Shown here piece by piece: positions 24,365-35,543 of a stretch of 64,000 nucleotides of DNA. A program made the translations under genes and the position numbers. The first letter of the stretch is position 1, and each line of letters starts with the position of its first letter. Where the stretch lies: NCBI GenBank assembly GCA_036924285.1, contig JAYKYS010000001.1, positions 977,501-1,041,500 of the forward strand. The letters are read 5' to 3'. The notes below the pieces were generated by a model. The model worked only from the letters and a program-made list of their open reading frames with translations. It made no database searches and was not told where the DNA came from. Source of the stretch: Asterella californica (Eukaryota > Streptophyta > Marchantiopsida > Marchantiales > Aytoniaceae).

Positions 24365-27300
24365 TGTGGTGCCCACAAATTGCAGGATTCATAAATTTTT
24401 GAAATTTTTACGATTAATAACTTATTTGTATAATTGAAGAAGCGTTGTTACTTAAGATTACGGTTTCCTTAGAAGGAAAATGATCTTATGATCTATTTGT
24501 AATAATAAGTTGACTTCTTCGGAAGACGACCGTCTTCCGGAAAGTGTCTTCTCGGTGGTGTCTTCAGAAGATGGAAGACGGCGGAAGACACGCATCTTCC
24601 GGAAGACGGCAACTGCGGAAGCTTAACCAAGTAAAAGAGTGGGTGCACTTACCAGGTAGCACCAAACAGGTTAGGTAGGTTAGGAGGGTCGAAACCCCTA
24701 AACTGCGGGGAAGACAGCGCAGGAAGCGCATTAGCACAGAAACCTACCTGCTTCCCGCACCGAGAGATTAGCGACTGAGAAGATCGATTCAGGCAGCGAG
24801 TTGATTTGAATGAGGAAAGCAGCAAGTGAAATTGAGTGAGGACAAGATCGATTCGAAGTTAGAAGGAAGGTGAAGTCGAACTACTGAACGCAGGAAGCAT
24901 AGTGAGTGGAAGGCGTTTTCTGTGAGCTCCCGGAAGCTGACATTGGAGGGTGGCTGAGTGGAATCGAAGGTGGAATTGAGGCATAGCCAGAAGCTGACAG
25001 CGGAAGCAGCCTTGTGGGGTTGCATTGGAGTTGGAACTAGAGCCAGAAGCGCGCGGGAGATCGAAGACAGCTCAAGAAGTCGACAGAAGACAGTAGAGGT
25101 TCTTCCCATGTTCTTTTTCCTTCCCACTGCTTCTCGCCTTTGTTTGGTATCCCCCGCGCTTCCCCGGTGGTTTGCAGGCAACCTGATTGATCAATTCCCC
25201 CATCCTCATTTTTCTATTATGACATTGGGCGCGGAAGCGCTGCCCAATTTTCGTCAGACATCATCTTGCTTCTTCCCGAGTTCAATTCGAGCTTCCCTAC
25301 CCATCGTCCTCAAATTGACGATCCCAGCTATCGATTTCCCTACCCTCCTATCCCTCTACTCCCGAAACCTTGAACAGAAGACGCTTCGGAAGATTGGAAC
25401 ATCTTCGGAAGACTGTCTTCGGAAGTCGCTTCGGTAGCTTGACTGTCTTCGGAAGTCGACTGTACACAATTCGTATCAAGAGTGGATTTGCTTTGCTTTT
25501 GTGTTAAGAGAGACTTAGTACAAATTCCGAGTGGCGTGGTGAGTTGTTTTGTTATTTCGAGAAGTTGGAAGTCGGGAACTAGGCCTGTGCCTCCCGGTCT
25601 TCCAAGCTTCTCAAATCCACATCTTCCTAGAGAGACTAGAAGACTGGAAGGGCTGGCAAAATGCGCGAGAAGACATGAGGGTCCATTTTGGGTCTCTTCT
25701 GTCCGACCCATAGCAGCCCATTCCTTCTTCTTCCCGAACTTAGGAGAGAGTCGTGAGAAGTCTTGCTGGCAGAATCTGGAGAGAATGGTCGAGGGTCATA
25801 TCTTCCCATCATGCAGCAAGCTTCTTCTGAGTGTGTATGAGAGGTGAGAAGTCAGAAGAACAGAGTGCAAATGTCTTGAGTCTGTTGTGAGGCTAGATTG
25901 CGCGTAGGAAGAAGAAGACAGGTGAGATCACTGAAGGGAAGCCTGACTTCGGGAGGTCTTCCGAAGAAGACATTGAATCAGAAGCTGTTCTAGGAGTCTT
26001 CCCAGAGGTCACTGTCACCGCAAGAGCTCGCAACCATCTTCTGAACCTGTTACGTTTCGTGAATCTTGTATCTTCTGTTAGGAAGTAGGATGAAATGCAA
26101 GGTGGGTTGTCTTCTTGGTAATCCATGCGAGGCCTTGCTTAGTCAAGATTGTTTGGATATAGCTCGGAAGACGAGAGCTATCTAGAAGTCTGTTAGAATC
26201 CCGGAAGACGGAGTAGCTGTCTTCTGGAAGACTAGTTTCGTCTTCTTAGAAGTAGAAGCTAGACTGTGGGCACTTGGGAGGGACTGAGCCTTCAGCTCAC
26301 AGTAAGTGCGCGTGGCTTAGTGCAACAGATCTTCCAGTATGTCGATGCATCCCCGAGGGTTGGTGTTACCTGCAGCGGAGTTGGCCGAGGTCACACCCTT
26401 CCTCAAGGAGTTGGGTCTCGATTTCTTCTTGTGGAATTGGAACCTCGCCGACCAGGGACTTCTGGAGGAGGTTTGGGCAGCTTTACCACCTCGCAACCGT
26501 GTACCTGCGAAGGCAGGAGTAGCTCGAGGAAGACCATCTTCATGGACTAAAGATTGGTGGCACAGGGCCTTCCACATGCTAGAATCCGAGGACCGAGGAT
26601 ATTGGCTCGAGAAGAAAATCTTACCCAGGATCGTGAGCGAGTGACATGTGCCTGGAAGCACAACTTGCCTCTTCGTGGAGGACAAGCAGGGTAGGAACGG
26701 GTGAAAGATCAAATCTTACCGGGAGCCGAAGAAGCGACTTTTGGCGAAGCTATTTCTGCATCTCTTTCCCAAGGGGAAAGCGCAGAAGACGAGATACCTT
26801 GGAGATCAATATGTGGAGTTCCTGGAATCCGTGTGGGATGAAGGAGTGCCGGTCAACTGGGGCGCATTCTTCCACATATATGTACAGACGGAGCTAGCGT
26901 ACTTAGGTACCCCGGCGGGAGGACACTTGACACCTTTCCTCTGTTACTTGTACGTAGCCATGAAGGATCTCACGAGAGATCAATTGGTGAAGTATGGGCC
27001 AACAGGGCAGCAGGAGGCGAAGGAGGAGACCTCAGAAGACGACGACCGAGCAGCAGCCGCAACTCCTTCTCCCACTCTGATGCTGCAGCTGAGGTCCGAC
27101 ACTCACCAGAAGACGCTTCTGGTGAGAGAAGACGACTCCAGTGGATCGGAAGACGCCATGCCTCTGAGGAAGATGGGTCCTAGGAGTGTACCTAGGAAGA
27201 CCACCTCCCTCATTCATTCGGGATCGGAGTCTGACTCACCGGAGGAGTCCTTGAGCACCCGAGGTGAGCAAAAGACTACATCTGCCACACCAAGGAGTCT

Positions 27301-28346
27301 TCCGAAGACTCCAGAAGACCAATGATGGATGGATACTCCTACTGCGATGCGCAGTAGGAGGACCGCTTCTACCATGGGGAGAGATCTTCCACCCCGGAAG
27401 ATGAGAAGAGTAGCTTCTTCCCGTGTGCAAAAGATGAAGACCATAGTGGTGGAAGAGGCATCCTTGGCTCTGGAAGACAAGGAAGAGACCTCCGACCGAG
27501 TCGTGGAGATGAGCATGTCTTCCACAGGAAGACGACTGGAGGAGTTCAGTGCCTTCTTCCGATCAGAGATCCAGCCAGCTATGGAGTTGCTGGAGAAGAG
27601 AGCGAAGACTCAAGTCTGGCCTTTACAGCCTGGATTCGATCTCCGCACCTTGATGCGACAGGAAGAAGGCCAGAAGACGACAGAAGTACTGGAAGCTAGT
27701 CTCCGCACCACGGAGAAGCTCGCAGTGAGGTACAAGACGGAAGCAGCCGCTTCTGCCAAGGAGCTGGTGCAGCTTCGGAAGAGCAACCAGGAGTTGTAGG
27801 CGCGTGTACAGCAGCGCGATCAAGAGGTTCTCCGAGTACGGGGGAAGATCACCGCCCTCGCAGAGGAAAAGATGACATGGAAGACGCAGCGGGAAGCCGC
27901 AGAAGCGAGAGTTGCAGCAGAGAAGATACAACGAGAAGCAGCGGAAGCTCGTGCGCAGGAGATGCTAGCATAGTCGGTGGAAGCGCTTCAGAAGAAGTTC
28001 AACTTCACCGCGGGTAGGAAGTTGCTTACCTTGGCTAGAGGATGAGACAGCGAGTCCAAGACGATGTTGGTGGAATGCAAGGAGAGCATGTTCAGGTATT
28101 TGGATCGGCAGATAGAGGAAGTGAAGACACTCTACGGTCTTCCCTCGCTTCCGACACCCGCAACTGCATCTTCCCAAGCTCCAGCACCATCGACTGGATC
28201 CGAATTGGAGAAGGAGGAGTTCGACCTCGCTGTGCACTTGGTGGTGACAACGTTGGAAGCCGAGAAGACTCCGGAAGACGCCCCGGAAGACAAGATGTCT
28301 TCTGGAAGACAGGAAGAGCAGTCTTTCCAAGTATTCCGCGTGGAGG
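24365..28346 (+). mobile_element. GL-family LTR, copy III, split by element C
   Basis: It starts TGTGGTGCCCACAAATTGCA and follows the GL LTR through its leader and ORF, with more differences from the LTRs of C than those show from each other. It stops inside the ORF at CGCGTGGAGG (28346), where the 5' LTR of element C begins. The uninterrupted sequence in copy IV reads on as AAGCGACTTC, so C inserted here. The remainder of copy III should lie past the 3' LTR of C, outside the window. A 5-bp duplication would be GGAGG (28342-28346). Confidence 0.88.
26339..28346 (+). pseudogene. LTR-encoded ORF, copy III, broken
   Basis: The ORF starts MSMHPRGLVLPAAELAEVTP and is broken by a TGA at about 26642, a TGA at about 27323 with a frame change, and a TAG at about 27797 (CAG in the other copies). 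The pieces 26339-26644, 26741-27325, 27329-27799 and 28064-28346 together span the N-terminal domain, the SESDSPEE acidic linker, the PPRKMRR patch and the coiled coil. The last part of the ORF is cut off by element C. Confidence 0.75.
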
Positions 28347-31300
28347 TGTGGTGCCCACAAATTACAGGATTCACGAATTTTTAAAATTTTTATGATTAAT
28401 AACTTGTTTGTATAACTGAAGAAGCGTTGTTATTTAAGTTTACGTCTTCCTTAGCAGGAAGATGATCTTACGAGCTGTTTGTAATAATAAGTTGACTTCT
28501 TCGGAAGACGACCATCTTTGGAAGAGCGTCTTCTCAGTGGCGTCTACGGAAGACAGCGGAAGATGGAAGACGGCAGAAGACATCCATCTTCCGGAAGACA
28601 GCGACCGCGAAGGCCTAACCACGGCTTTTTCAGTAAAGAAGTAGTTGTACCCACTGGGTTGCATCGAACAGGTAGGTAGGTTAAGTAGGTCATCTAGGGT
28701 CGAAACCCCTAAACTGCGGGGAAGATACAGAAGCGCATTAGTGAATTCTCAGCTTCTCGCAGCAGGAGCACTCTTGGTGGAGAAGATCGAATTCCGAGAG
28801 TGAGCTTCGAGAGAGGAAATCGAGAGAGGAAAGCGAACGAGGTGAGGATCCATTGGCAGCTAGGCGAAGGGCGAGACCAAATTGCTGAAGTGCGCAAAAG
28901 AATTCCTGTGAGCTTCCGAGAAGCTGACATTGGAGAAGAGTTGAGGAGAATCGAAGGTGGAATCGAAGCGTGGTCAGAAATTGACAGTGGAAGCAGTCGT
29001 GTGAAGTCGCATTGGAGCTAGGATCAGAGCTAGAAGCGCGCGGGAGGTCGAAAGCAACTCGGGAAACATAAGAAGACTGTAGAGCTTCTTCCCCACGTTC
29101 TTTCCCCTTCCCACTTCTTCTCGTTCTTGTTTGGGATTCCCCGCGCTTCCCTAGTTGTGTGCAGGCAGCCTGATCGATTACCCCCACCCCCATTCTTTCT
29201 ATTGAGGCATTGGGTGCGGAAGCGCTGCCCAATTTCTGTCAGACATCTTCCTACTCCTTCCTAAGTTCAATTCGAGCTTCCCTACATCTCGTCCTCAAAT
29301 TGACGATCTCAGCTATCAATTTTCCTACCCTACTACCTCTCTACCCTCGAAACCTGGAACAGAAGACACTTCGGAAGATGGGAACATCTTCGGAAGACGC
29401 TTCTTGAACTTGACTGTCTTCGAAAGTCGACTGTACACAATTCGTATCAAGAGTGGATTTGCTTTGCTTTTGTGTTAAGAGAGGCTAATCCCGAATCCCG
29501 AGTGGTGTGGTGAGTCGTTTTGTTATTTTGAGAAGTTGGAAGTCGGGAACTAGGCCTGCGCCTCCCGATCTTCCAAGCTTCTCAACTCCACATCTTCCTA
29601 GAGAGACTAGAAGACTGAAAGGCTGGCAAAATGAGCGAGAAGACGTGAGGGTCCATTTCGGGTCTCTTCTGTCCGACCCATAGCAGCCGTTTCTTCTTCT
29701 TCCCAAACTTAGAAGAGAGCGTGAGAAGACTTGCTGGCAGAATCTGGAGAGAATGGTCCAACCAAGCTGCAAGCTTCTTCTGAGTGCGTATGAGAGGTGA
29801 GAAGTCAGAAGAACAGAGTGCAATTGTCTTGAGTCTGTTGTGAGAATAGATTACGCGTAGGAAGACGAAGACAAGTGAGACCAGTGAAGGGAAGTTTGAC
29901 TTCGAGAGGTCTTCCAAGAAAGACATCGAATCGGAAGCTGTCCCGAGTGTCTTCCTTGAGACCACTGTCACCGCAGGAGCCCGCAACCATCTTCCAAACT
30001 TGTTATGCACTTGATGTTTCACGAATCTTGTATCTTCTGATAAGAAGTAAGATGTAATGCAAGGTGGGTTGTCTTCTGGGTGATCCATGCGAGGCCTTGC
30101 TTAGATAGGATTGTTTAGATATAGCTCGGAAGACGAGAGCTATCTAGGAAGTACTGTTAGAACCCCGGAAGACGGAGTAGCTGTCTTCTGGAAGACTAGT
30201 TTCGTCTTCTGAGAAGTAGAAGCTAGACTGTGGGCACTTGGGAAGGACTGAGCCTTCTGCTCATAGTGAGTGCTTGTGGCTTAGTGCAACAGATCTTCCA
30301 GCATGACGATGCATCCGCGAGGCTTGGTGTTACCAGCGGCAGAATTGGCCGAGGCCACTCCTTTCCTCAAGGAGTTGGGTCTCGACTTCTTCCTGTGGGA
30401 TTGGAACCTCGCAGACCAGGGACTTCTGGAGGAGGTGTGGGCAGCGTTGCCACCTCGTAACCGTGTACCTGCGAAGGCAGGAGTAGCTCGAGGAAGACCA
30501 TCTTCCTGGACTGAAGATTGGTGGCGCAAGGCTTTCCACAGGCCAGAATCCGAGAACCGAGGATATTGGTTCGAGAAGAAGATCTTGCCTAGGATCGTGA
30601 GTTCGTGGCATGTGCCTAGGAGCACCACCTGCCTTTTCGTGGAAGACAGACAGGGGAGGAACGGTTGGAAGATAGAGTCTTACCGAGAGCCGAAGAAGCG
30701 ACTTCTGGCGAAGTTGTTTCTGCATCTCTTTCCCAAGGGGAAAGCGCAGAAGGCAAGGTACTTGGGAGATCAGGACGTGGAGTTCCTGGAATTAGTGTGA
30801 GATGACAGAACGTCCATCTACTGGGGCGCGTACATCCACAACTATGCACAGACGGAGCTAGCGTACTTGGGTACCCCGGCGGGAGGACACTTGACACCCT
30901 TCCTCTGCTACTTGTATCTAGCCATGGGGGATCTTAGGGAAGATCAGCTGGCAGCGTATGGGTCAACGGAGTGGACAGGAGGTGAAGGAGGAGACCTCGG
31001 AAGACGATGACCGAGCGTCAGCCGCAACGTCCCCTCCCACCCTGATGCCACAGCTGAGGCCCGGTTCTCACCTGAAGACGCTCCTGGTGAGGGAAGACGA
31101 GCCTAGTGGGTCGGAAGACGCCACGTCATAGAGGAAGATGGGTCTCAGAAGTGTTATGAGGACACCCATCTCTCTCATTCATTCAGGATCGGAGTCAGAC
31201 TCGGAGGAAGAGCTGCTGAGTACCCGATCGGAGCAGAAGACCGCTTCTGCAACACCTGGCTGTCTTCCGAAGACTCCAGAAGACAAGAGAAGAAAGGATG

Positions 31301-31984
31301 CTCCTACTGCGATGCGAGGAAGCGCAGTGAACAGACCCGCTCCTGCCATGAGGGATCTTCCACCCCGAAAGATGAGAAGAGTAGCTTCTTCTCGTGCGCA
31401 GAAGATGAAGACCATTGTGGTGGAAGAGGCTTCCTTGCCTCTGGAAGACGAACTCGACACCGCGGAGCGAGTGGTGGAGATGAACTTGTCTTCCGCAGGA
31501 AGACGACTGGAGGAGTTCAGTGCCTACTTCCAGAAGGAGATCCAGCCAGCTATGGAGTTGCTGGAGAAGAGAGTGAAGGCTCAGGAGAGGCCCTTGCAAC
31601 CTGGATTCGGCCTGCGCACCTTGCTGCGACAGGGAGAAGATCAGAAGAAGACAGAGTCGCTGGAAGCTAGTCTCCGCGCCACGGAGAAGCTCGCAGCCAG
31701 ATACAAGGCGGAAGCAGCCACTTCTGCCAAGGAGTCGATTGTCGCGCCCCTCATTCTCAAGATCAGGCGCAGACGCGAACAACAGAACCCTAGCGGACTT
31801 GCGCTAGGTTGTGAACGCTGCGAGTAGGACTTAACGGCTTGACCGGCAAGTCGAGATCAGATGAACCTTAAGTGGTTCTCTGAACCAAGGTTAGAACCTT
31901 GGTTTATGACATAAGGGCCTACCCCAAGAGGGCCCCAAACGAACGCTGACCTAAGGGGGCGAGTCTGGGAACGGGCTGAAACAT

Positions 31985-32038
31985 GAGTCTCAGACGTAAG
32001 TCCGAGACGTGGGACCGAGACGTGGGTCCGAGACGCAG
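31985..32038 (+). repeat. 13-bp tandem repeat, four units
   Basis: Units related to TCCGAGACGTGGG follow one another directly (first TCTCAGACGTAAG, last TCCGAGACGCAGA). It lies within the solo LTR and is probably simple expansion. Confidence 0.8.
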
Positions 32039-32595
32039 ACGAGCCACAGGGTTCGACCCTGGGTCTGGACCACAGGTTTCGGAAAAACTGCTAAGTGTTG
32101 GAGCTCCAGGGACGTTTTAGGTCGTGGACGGAGCTCCACATAAGATCTCGAGACGAGTGAGGTATCATTGGAATGGTCTCGTCGAGAGCTTTCCAGTGAT
32201 ATATAACACTCCTCGATCTGACTTCCGAGCTGGAAGTTATGGCCGAACCACAATCGGGTTGTGGTATAATTTTCAGGGACCAAAGAGGAGGGCAGGGCCG
32301 CCGATCCCCAGAAGTATATATGAGGAGGGCTCGATGCCTGGGTGGGCCAGGACGAGTCACACGACCCCAGGGTTCGGCGGACGGACTCTGGGGGCATGAG
32401 GTGATGGCTGGGCCAGTTCCAAGGCACGTTCCGATCTAGACTTGGACGTCTAGACTTAGGAACGATGTAAGGGCTGGGGCAAGACTAGGGAACGAGTCGG
32501 CGGGTTAGACCACCGTTCGGGAGCCTAGACCCAGACGGACATCACGGGCGGTTGGGCCGCTAGGTGTGCTGGAGGCACCGTTTAGGACCCTGGAC

Positions 32596-33510
32596 TGTAA
32601 CGACCTATGTTACACATAGGAAGTTTGTCTATTAATAAGGTGTTTAGTTCTAACTAAGTGTTGAGAATGTTTAAATTGCTGCCAAAGTACTTTTAGGAGG
32701 TATCAAGTTAGTCATGACTAGCTAAAAGTTAGTTATGGTTAAACTTAGCTGTACTTTTGGCAGAATTCAGATATTTGCTAAAGAGTGAGCACTACTATCT
32801 TGTCATCTTGTCTAAAAGGTAGAAAGGAGGTGGAAAGTATCCCTTATCTCCTTTTTGACTTGATATTAGTGGTTGGATTAAAGTTGTGGACTTTGTGGGC
32901 ATTAAAAACAAGAAGAGATTCCACATGTTTCCTTTTTAGTGGGTCCTAGTGTAGAGGGGGGGTGGAAATTCGAGATTCCTTGAGAATATTCCAGAATCCT
33001 TCTAGAAGTTGTTGACTTTGAAGGAATAAGCCCATGTGAAAAGGTAAAAAGCCCATGTGATCAATGCTTTTACCTTAAGTAATATCTTAGTAAAACCCGG
33101 TAAAAGTAGTTACGGCTGAGTTACCGGAGGGTACCAAAGTAAAAACCTAGAATGTATAAATAGAGGAGTAGAGAAGAGCTCCTCATCCTTGTTTTCACAT
33201 TGTCGTAATGACAACTTGAGTAATATAGAGAGTGTGGGATATTTTTAGCATGTGAGAACTTGAGAGACGTCGTTAGAATGGAGAATTTTAGTTGATGTGT
33301 TTAAGGAGATTTTTAGTTGATAAGTTTGTAGGTGTATGAATGAGTGAACTCAGCATTTTCCTTTCAAGTTCATGGTGTGCTTCCATCAAAGCCATCAGAG
33401 GTGACCCCTGAGTGAGAGACGGGCCCGACATGTTGCAGATTCGTGGATGACGATCGTGGAGGTTGAGAGATCGGGGGGTAGTTGATCGATAGGACCGCGG
33501 AGGGTTTACA
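32596..33510 (+). repeat. 5' LTR of element A
   Basis: 915 bp from TGTAACGACC to GGGTTTACA, TG...CA bounded, nearly identical to 40444-41356 and to the reversed solo LTR 5071-5994. The first 25 bases contain two overlapping inverted motifs (TGTAAC with GTTACA; CCTATG with CATAGG). Confidence 0.95.
33155..33162 (+). promoter_or_regulatory. LTR TATA box, element A
   Basis: TATAAATA preceded by AATG and followed by GAGGAG, about 355 bp before the LTR end. It is repeated in the 3' LTR (41002-41009) and in the solo LTR (5430-5437, minus). The position fits a U3 promoter with transcription starting roughly 30 bp downstream. Confidence 0.65.
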
Positions 33511-33514
33511 TTTT

Positions 33515-33531
33515 TGGTTCCGTTGCCGGGA
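33515..33531 (+). other. Primer-binding site, element A
   Basis: After the LTR end and a TTTT spacer comes TGGTTCCGTTGCCGGGA. It starts with TGG (complement of tRNA CCA) in the position expected for a minus-strand primer. The tRNA was not identified. Confidence 0.6.
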
Positions 33532-33799
33532 CCTCACTTGAAGGGATCGTTGAACGATGTTTAGAGTTCAGTTCTATATTCGACAAAAGGAGATTATGAG
33601 AGAGCACATGGAGAGAACGTTGGGAGGAGAGAGAGCTAACGCGATGTTAGCAACGTTAGAACCTTTCGTGTATCCCGTAGTGATATATGACGCGTTCGAA
33701 GTCATTCTTTACATCTTGTTCACTTAGAAAGGGTTTGAGGAGAGTTGAAAGGAGGTGCAACAAGAGTTGTAGAGAAGGAGGAGAGAAAAGTTATTAGAG

Positions 33800-34290
33800 G
33801 AGAGAAATTTGTGAGTTTAGAAATTCTGCTCTCTGGAAAATTTGTACAGTCGCTGTCAACTTTTCTGTGAATTTTATTTTCCTGAGAAACTTTCCAGTGT
33901 TTTAGATTGGCTGATAACCTATCTACGACAAAAGGAATCATAGGAAAAGGTGGTCTAGAGAGGGAGCAATGAATTTTCAAAGTTGAGGGGGTCTATTCGT
34001 GAGAGTTGAGGAATTCTGTTCTCTGGAAAAAGTTTACAGTCAGTGTCAGATTTTCTGTGAATTTTATTTTCCTGAGAAACTTTCCAGTGTTTTAGAGTGG
34101 CTGATAAGCTATCCAGGACAAAAGAAATCATGAGAAGATGAGGTCTGAAGAGGGAGAAAGGATTTTTCAAAGTGAAGGGGGTTGACAACCATGAGGGAAG
34201 TGAAAATATACAAATTTCAGTTCTCTGAAAATTTGTACAGTCATCACCATCTCTTCTGATTAGGGAAGTTTCTGTTGAAACTTCATGATT
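33800..34290 (+). repeat. Leader tandem repeat of element A (about 190 bp)
   Basis: The segments beginning ATTCTGCTCTCTGGAAAA (33823) and ATTCTGTTCTCTGGAAAA (34013) share the phrase TTTCCTGAGAAACTTTCCAG and the text after it. A partial third copy starts near 34214. The repeats lie in the untranslated leader between the primer site and gag. Minus-strand open frames here are by-products of the repeat. Confidence 0.85.
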
Positions 34291-34397
34291 TAGTAGCTTG
34301 GAGGTTGAGCTACTGGAGACCACAAAAATCTTGGAGAGATCTCTTACCAACTAAGAGAGATACGTTTCGGCATACAAGGAGGTCTTGAAGATACGTC

Positions 34398-34715
34398 ATG
34401 GGGAATCCAGTTCGAATGACGAGGTGGAAGAAGAGACGTTTAGGAGTTCGAACAGAGACGGAGAAGCCCAAGTTAAGTATAGATGAGTTACGAACACGCA
34501 TCTATAGCACTTGGGGTGCCCTCTTTACTCTATACGAAGAAGCTTCCGCGACAATTGGCACAGATTTGAAGAAAGTCGAGTTTAAAGCATCATTCACTAT
34601 GGAGGCCACGAATGCTCCTGGTGAAATAGAGTTGGATCCTTACAAGAGTGAGTTCAAGATGTCTGTTGTGATGAGTACAAACGAGGGTGAGGAGGATCAT
34701 ATCTTTGATAGTTAA
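34398..34715 (+). CDS. Small ORF in element A leader, unknown
   Basis: A 105-codon frame upstream of the CCHC ORF. It is Lys/Arg-rich at the start and acidic toward the end (NEGEEDHIFDS), with no recognised domain. It may be a degenerate 5' part of gag or an accessory frame. The next ORF begins 124 bp downstream. Confidence 0.3.
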   Translation: MGNPVRMTRWKKRRLGVRTETEKPKLSIDELRTRIYSTWGALFTLYEEASATIGTDLKKVEFKASFTMEATNAPGEIELDPYKSEFKMSVVMSTNEGEEDHIFDS

Positions 34716-34838
34716 TATTAGATTAGATTTTATTTCGTGTATAGCATGTATAATGCACGATTTCTAATATAAAGCTCGGAAGAGTTAAGAAAGTAATGTA
34801 GAATTATTTTCCTCTATGATATTTTGTCCACTTAATGG

Positions 34839-35330
34839 TTGAGAAGGTGCAACATGAGTGGAAATTCAAAAGATTGGAAAGTTAGACTTAGAAACCTTCC
34901 TCAAGGTTTAGATGTCATAGTAAGCGTCGGAGAGAGCTCGAAAGAGATTATCGTTGAGTTTGAGAACCCTAGTACAAAACCTCAAGTAGAATCTCCGAGG
35001 AGAAGAGTAGAAACCGACTTGTGGTGTTATTTCTGTAGAGGGTTGGGACATAAAGTAGTGAATTGTCCAACTAGAATCAGAACCGAGAGAGCTAAAGGGA
35101 AGCGGGAGTTTACTGATTTAAGTCTTCGAGTGGGTCCATCGTCACCAGCGCCAATTCATCTTCTAGGCGAAGATCCTTGTCCAAGTTGTGGAGTGGGTGA
35201 TCTATCAAGAGGACACAAGTGCGTCGATGTGGCCGCCCTACTTACATCAGTAGTCGAGAAGTTGGACGAGACTCAAAGAGCTGAGACGGAGAAGTTGTCG
35301 ACTTCAAAAGAGGACTCGGCTGAGTTGTGA
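34839..35330 (+). CDS. CCHC zinc-knuckle ORF upstream of gag, element A
   Basis: A 163-codon frame. Residues about 65-78 read CYFCRGLGHKVVNC, a canonical CX2CX4HX4C knuckle, followed by basic residues. Further on CPSCGVGDLSRGHKC gives a second Cys/His cluster of non-standard spacing. Nucleic-acid binding is the expected role of such knuckles. Its place before the gag core (35544) is odd, because the nucleocapsid knuckle normally follows capsid, and the main polyprotein has its own knuckle. It shares the reading frame of gag-pol but is separated from it by stops from 35328 on. Confidence 0.5.
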   Translation: MRRCNMSGNSKDWKVRLRNLPQGLDVIVSVGESSKEIIVEFENPSTKPQVESPRRRVETDLWCYFCRGLGHKVVNCPTRIRTERAKGKREFTDLSLRVGPSSPAPIHLLGEDPCPSCGVGDLSRGHKCVDVAALLTSVVEKLDETQRAETEKLSTSKEDSAEL

Positions 35331-35543
35331 TGGAAATCGTCATTCGGATGGTGGAGAAGGCGGTGATGCGACTCAGGCTCATGATTACCTTGGGAGAAGA
35401 GATGGCACAAGAGGTGTTGTTACAACCATTTCCTTTCATTTTACCTATGGTAGATTATTCGCGAATGGAATTGGTGATGTTCGTACTCTTTTAGCGAGTA
35501 GTTATTACACGACGATTAGAAGAGTAGAAAGAGTAGTTACAAG

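Noticed and set aside
33720..34350. Minus-strand ORFs in the leader of A
   Set aside because: They repeat the same peptide because the DNA is tandemly repeated, and lie antisense in an untranslated leader.
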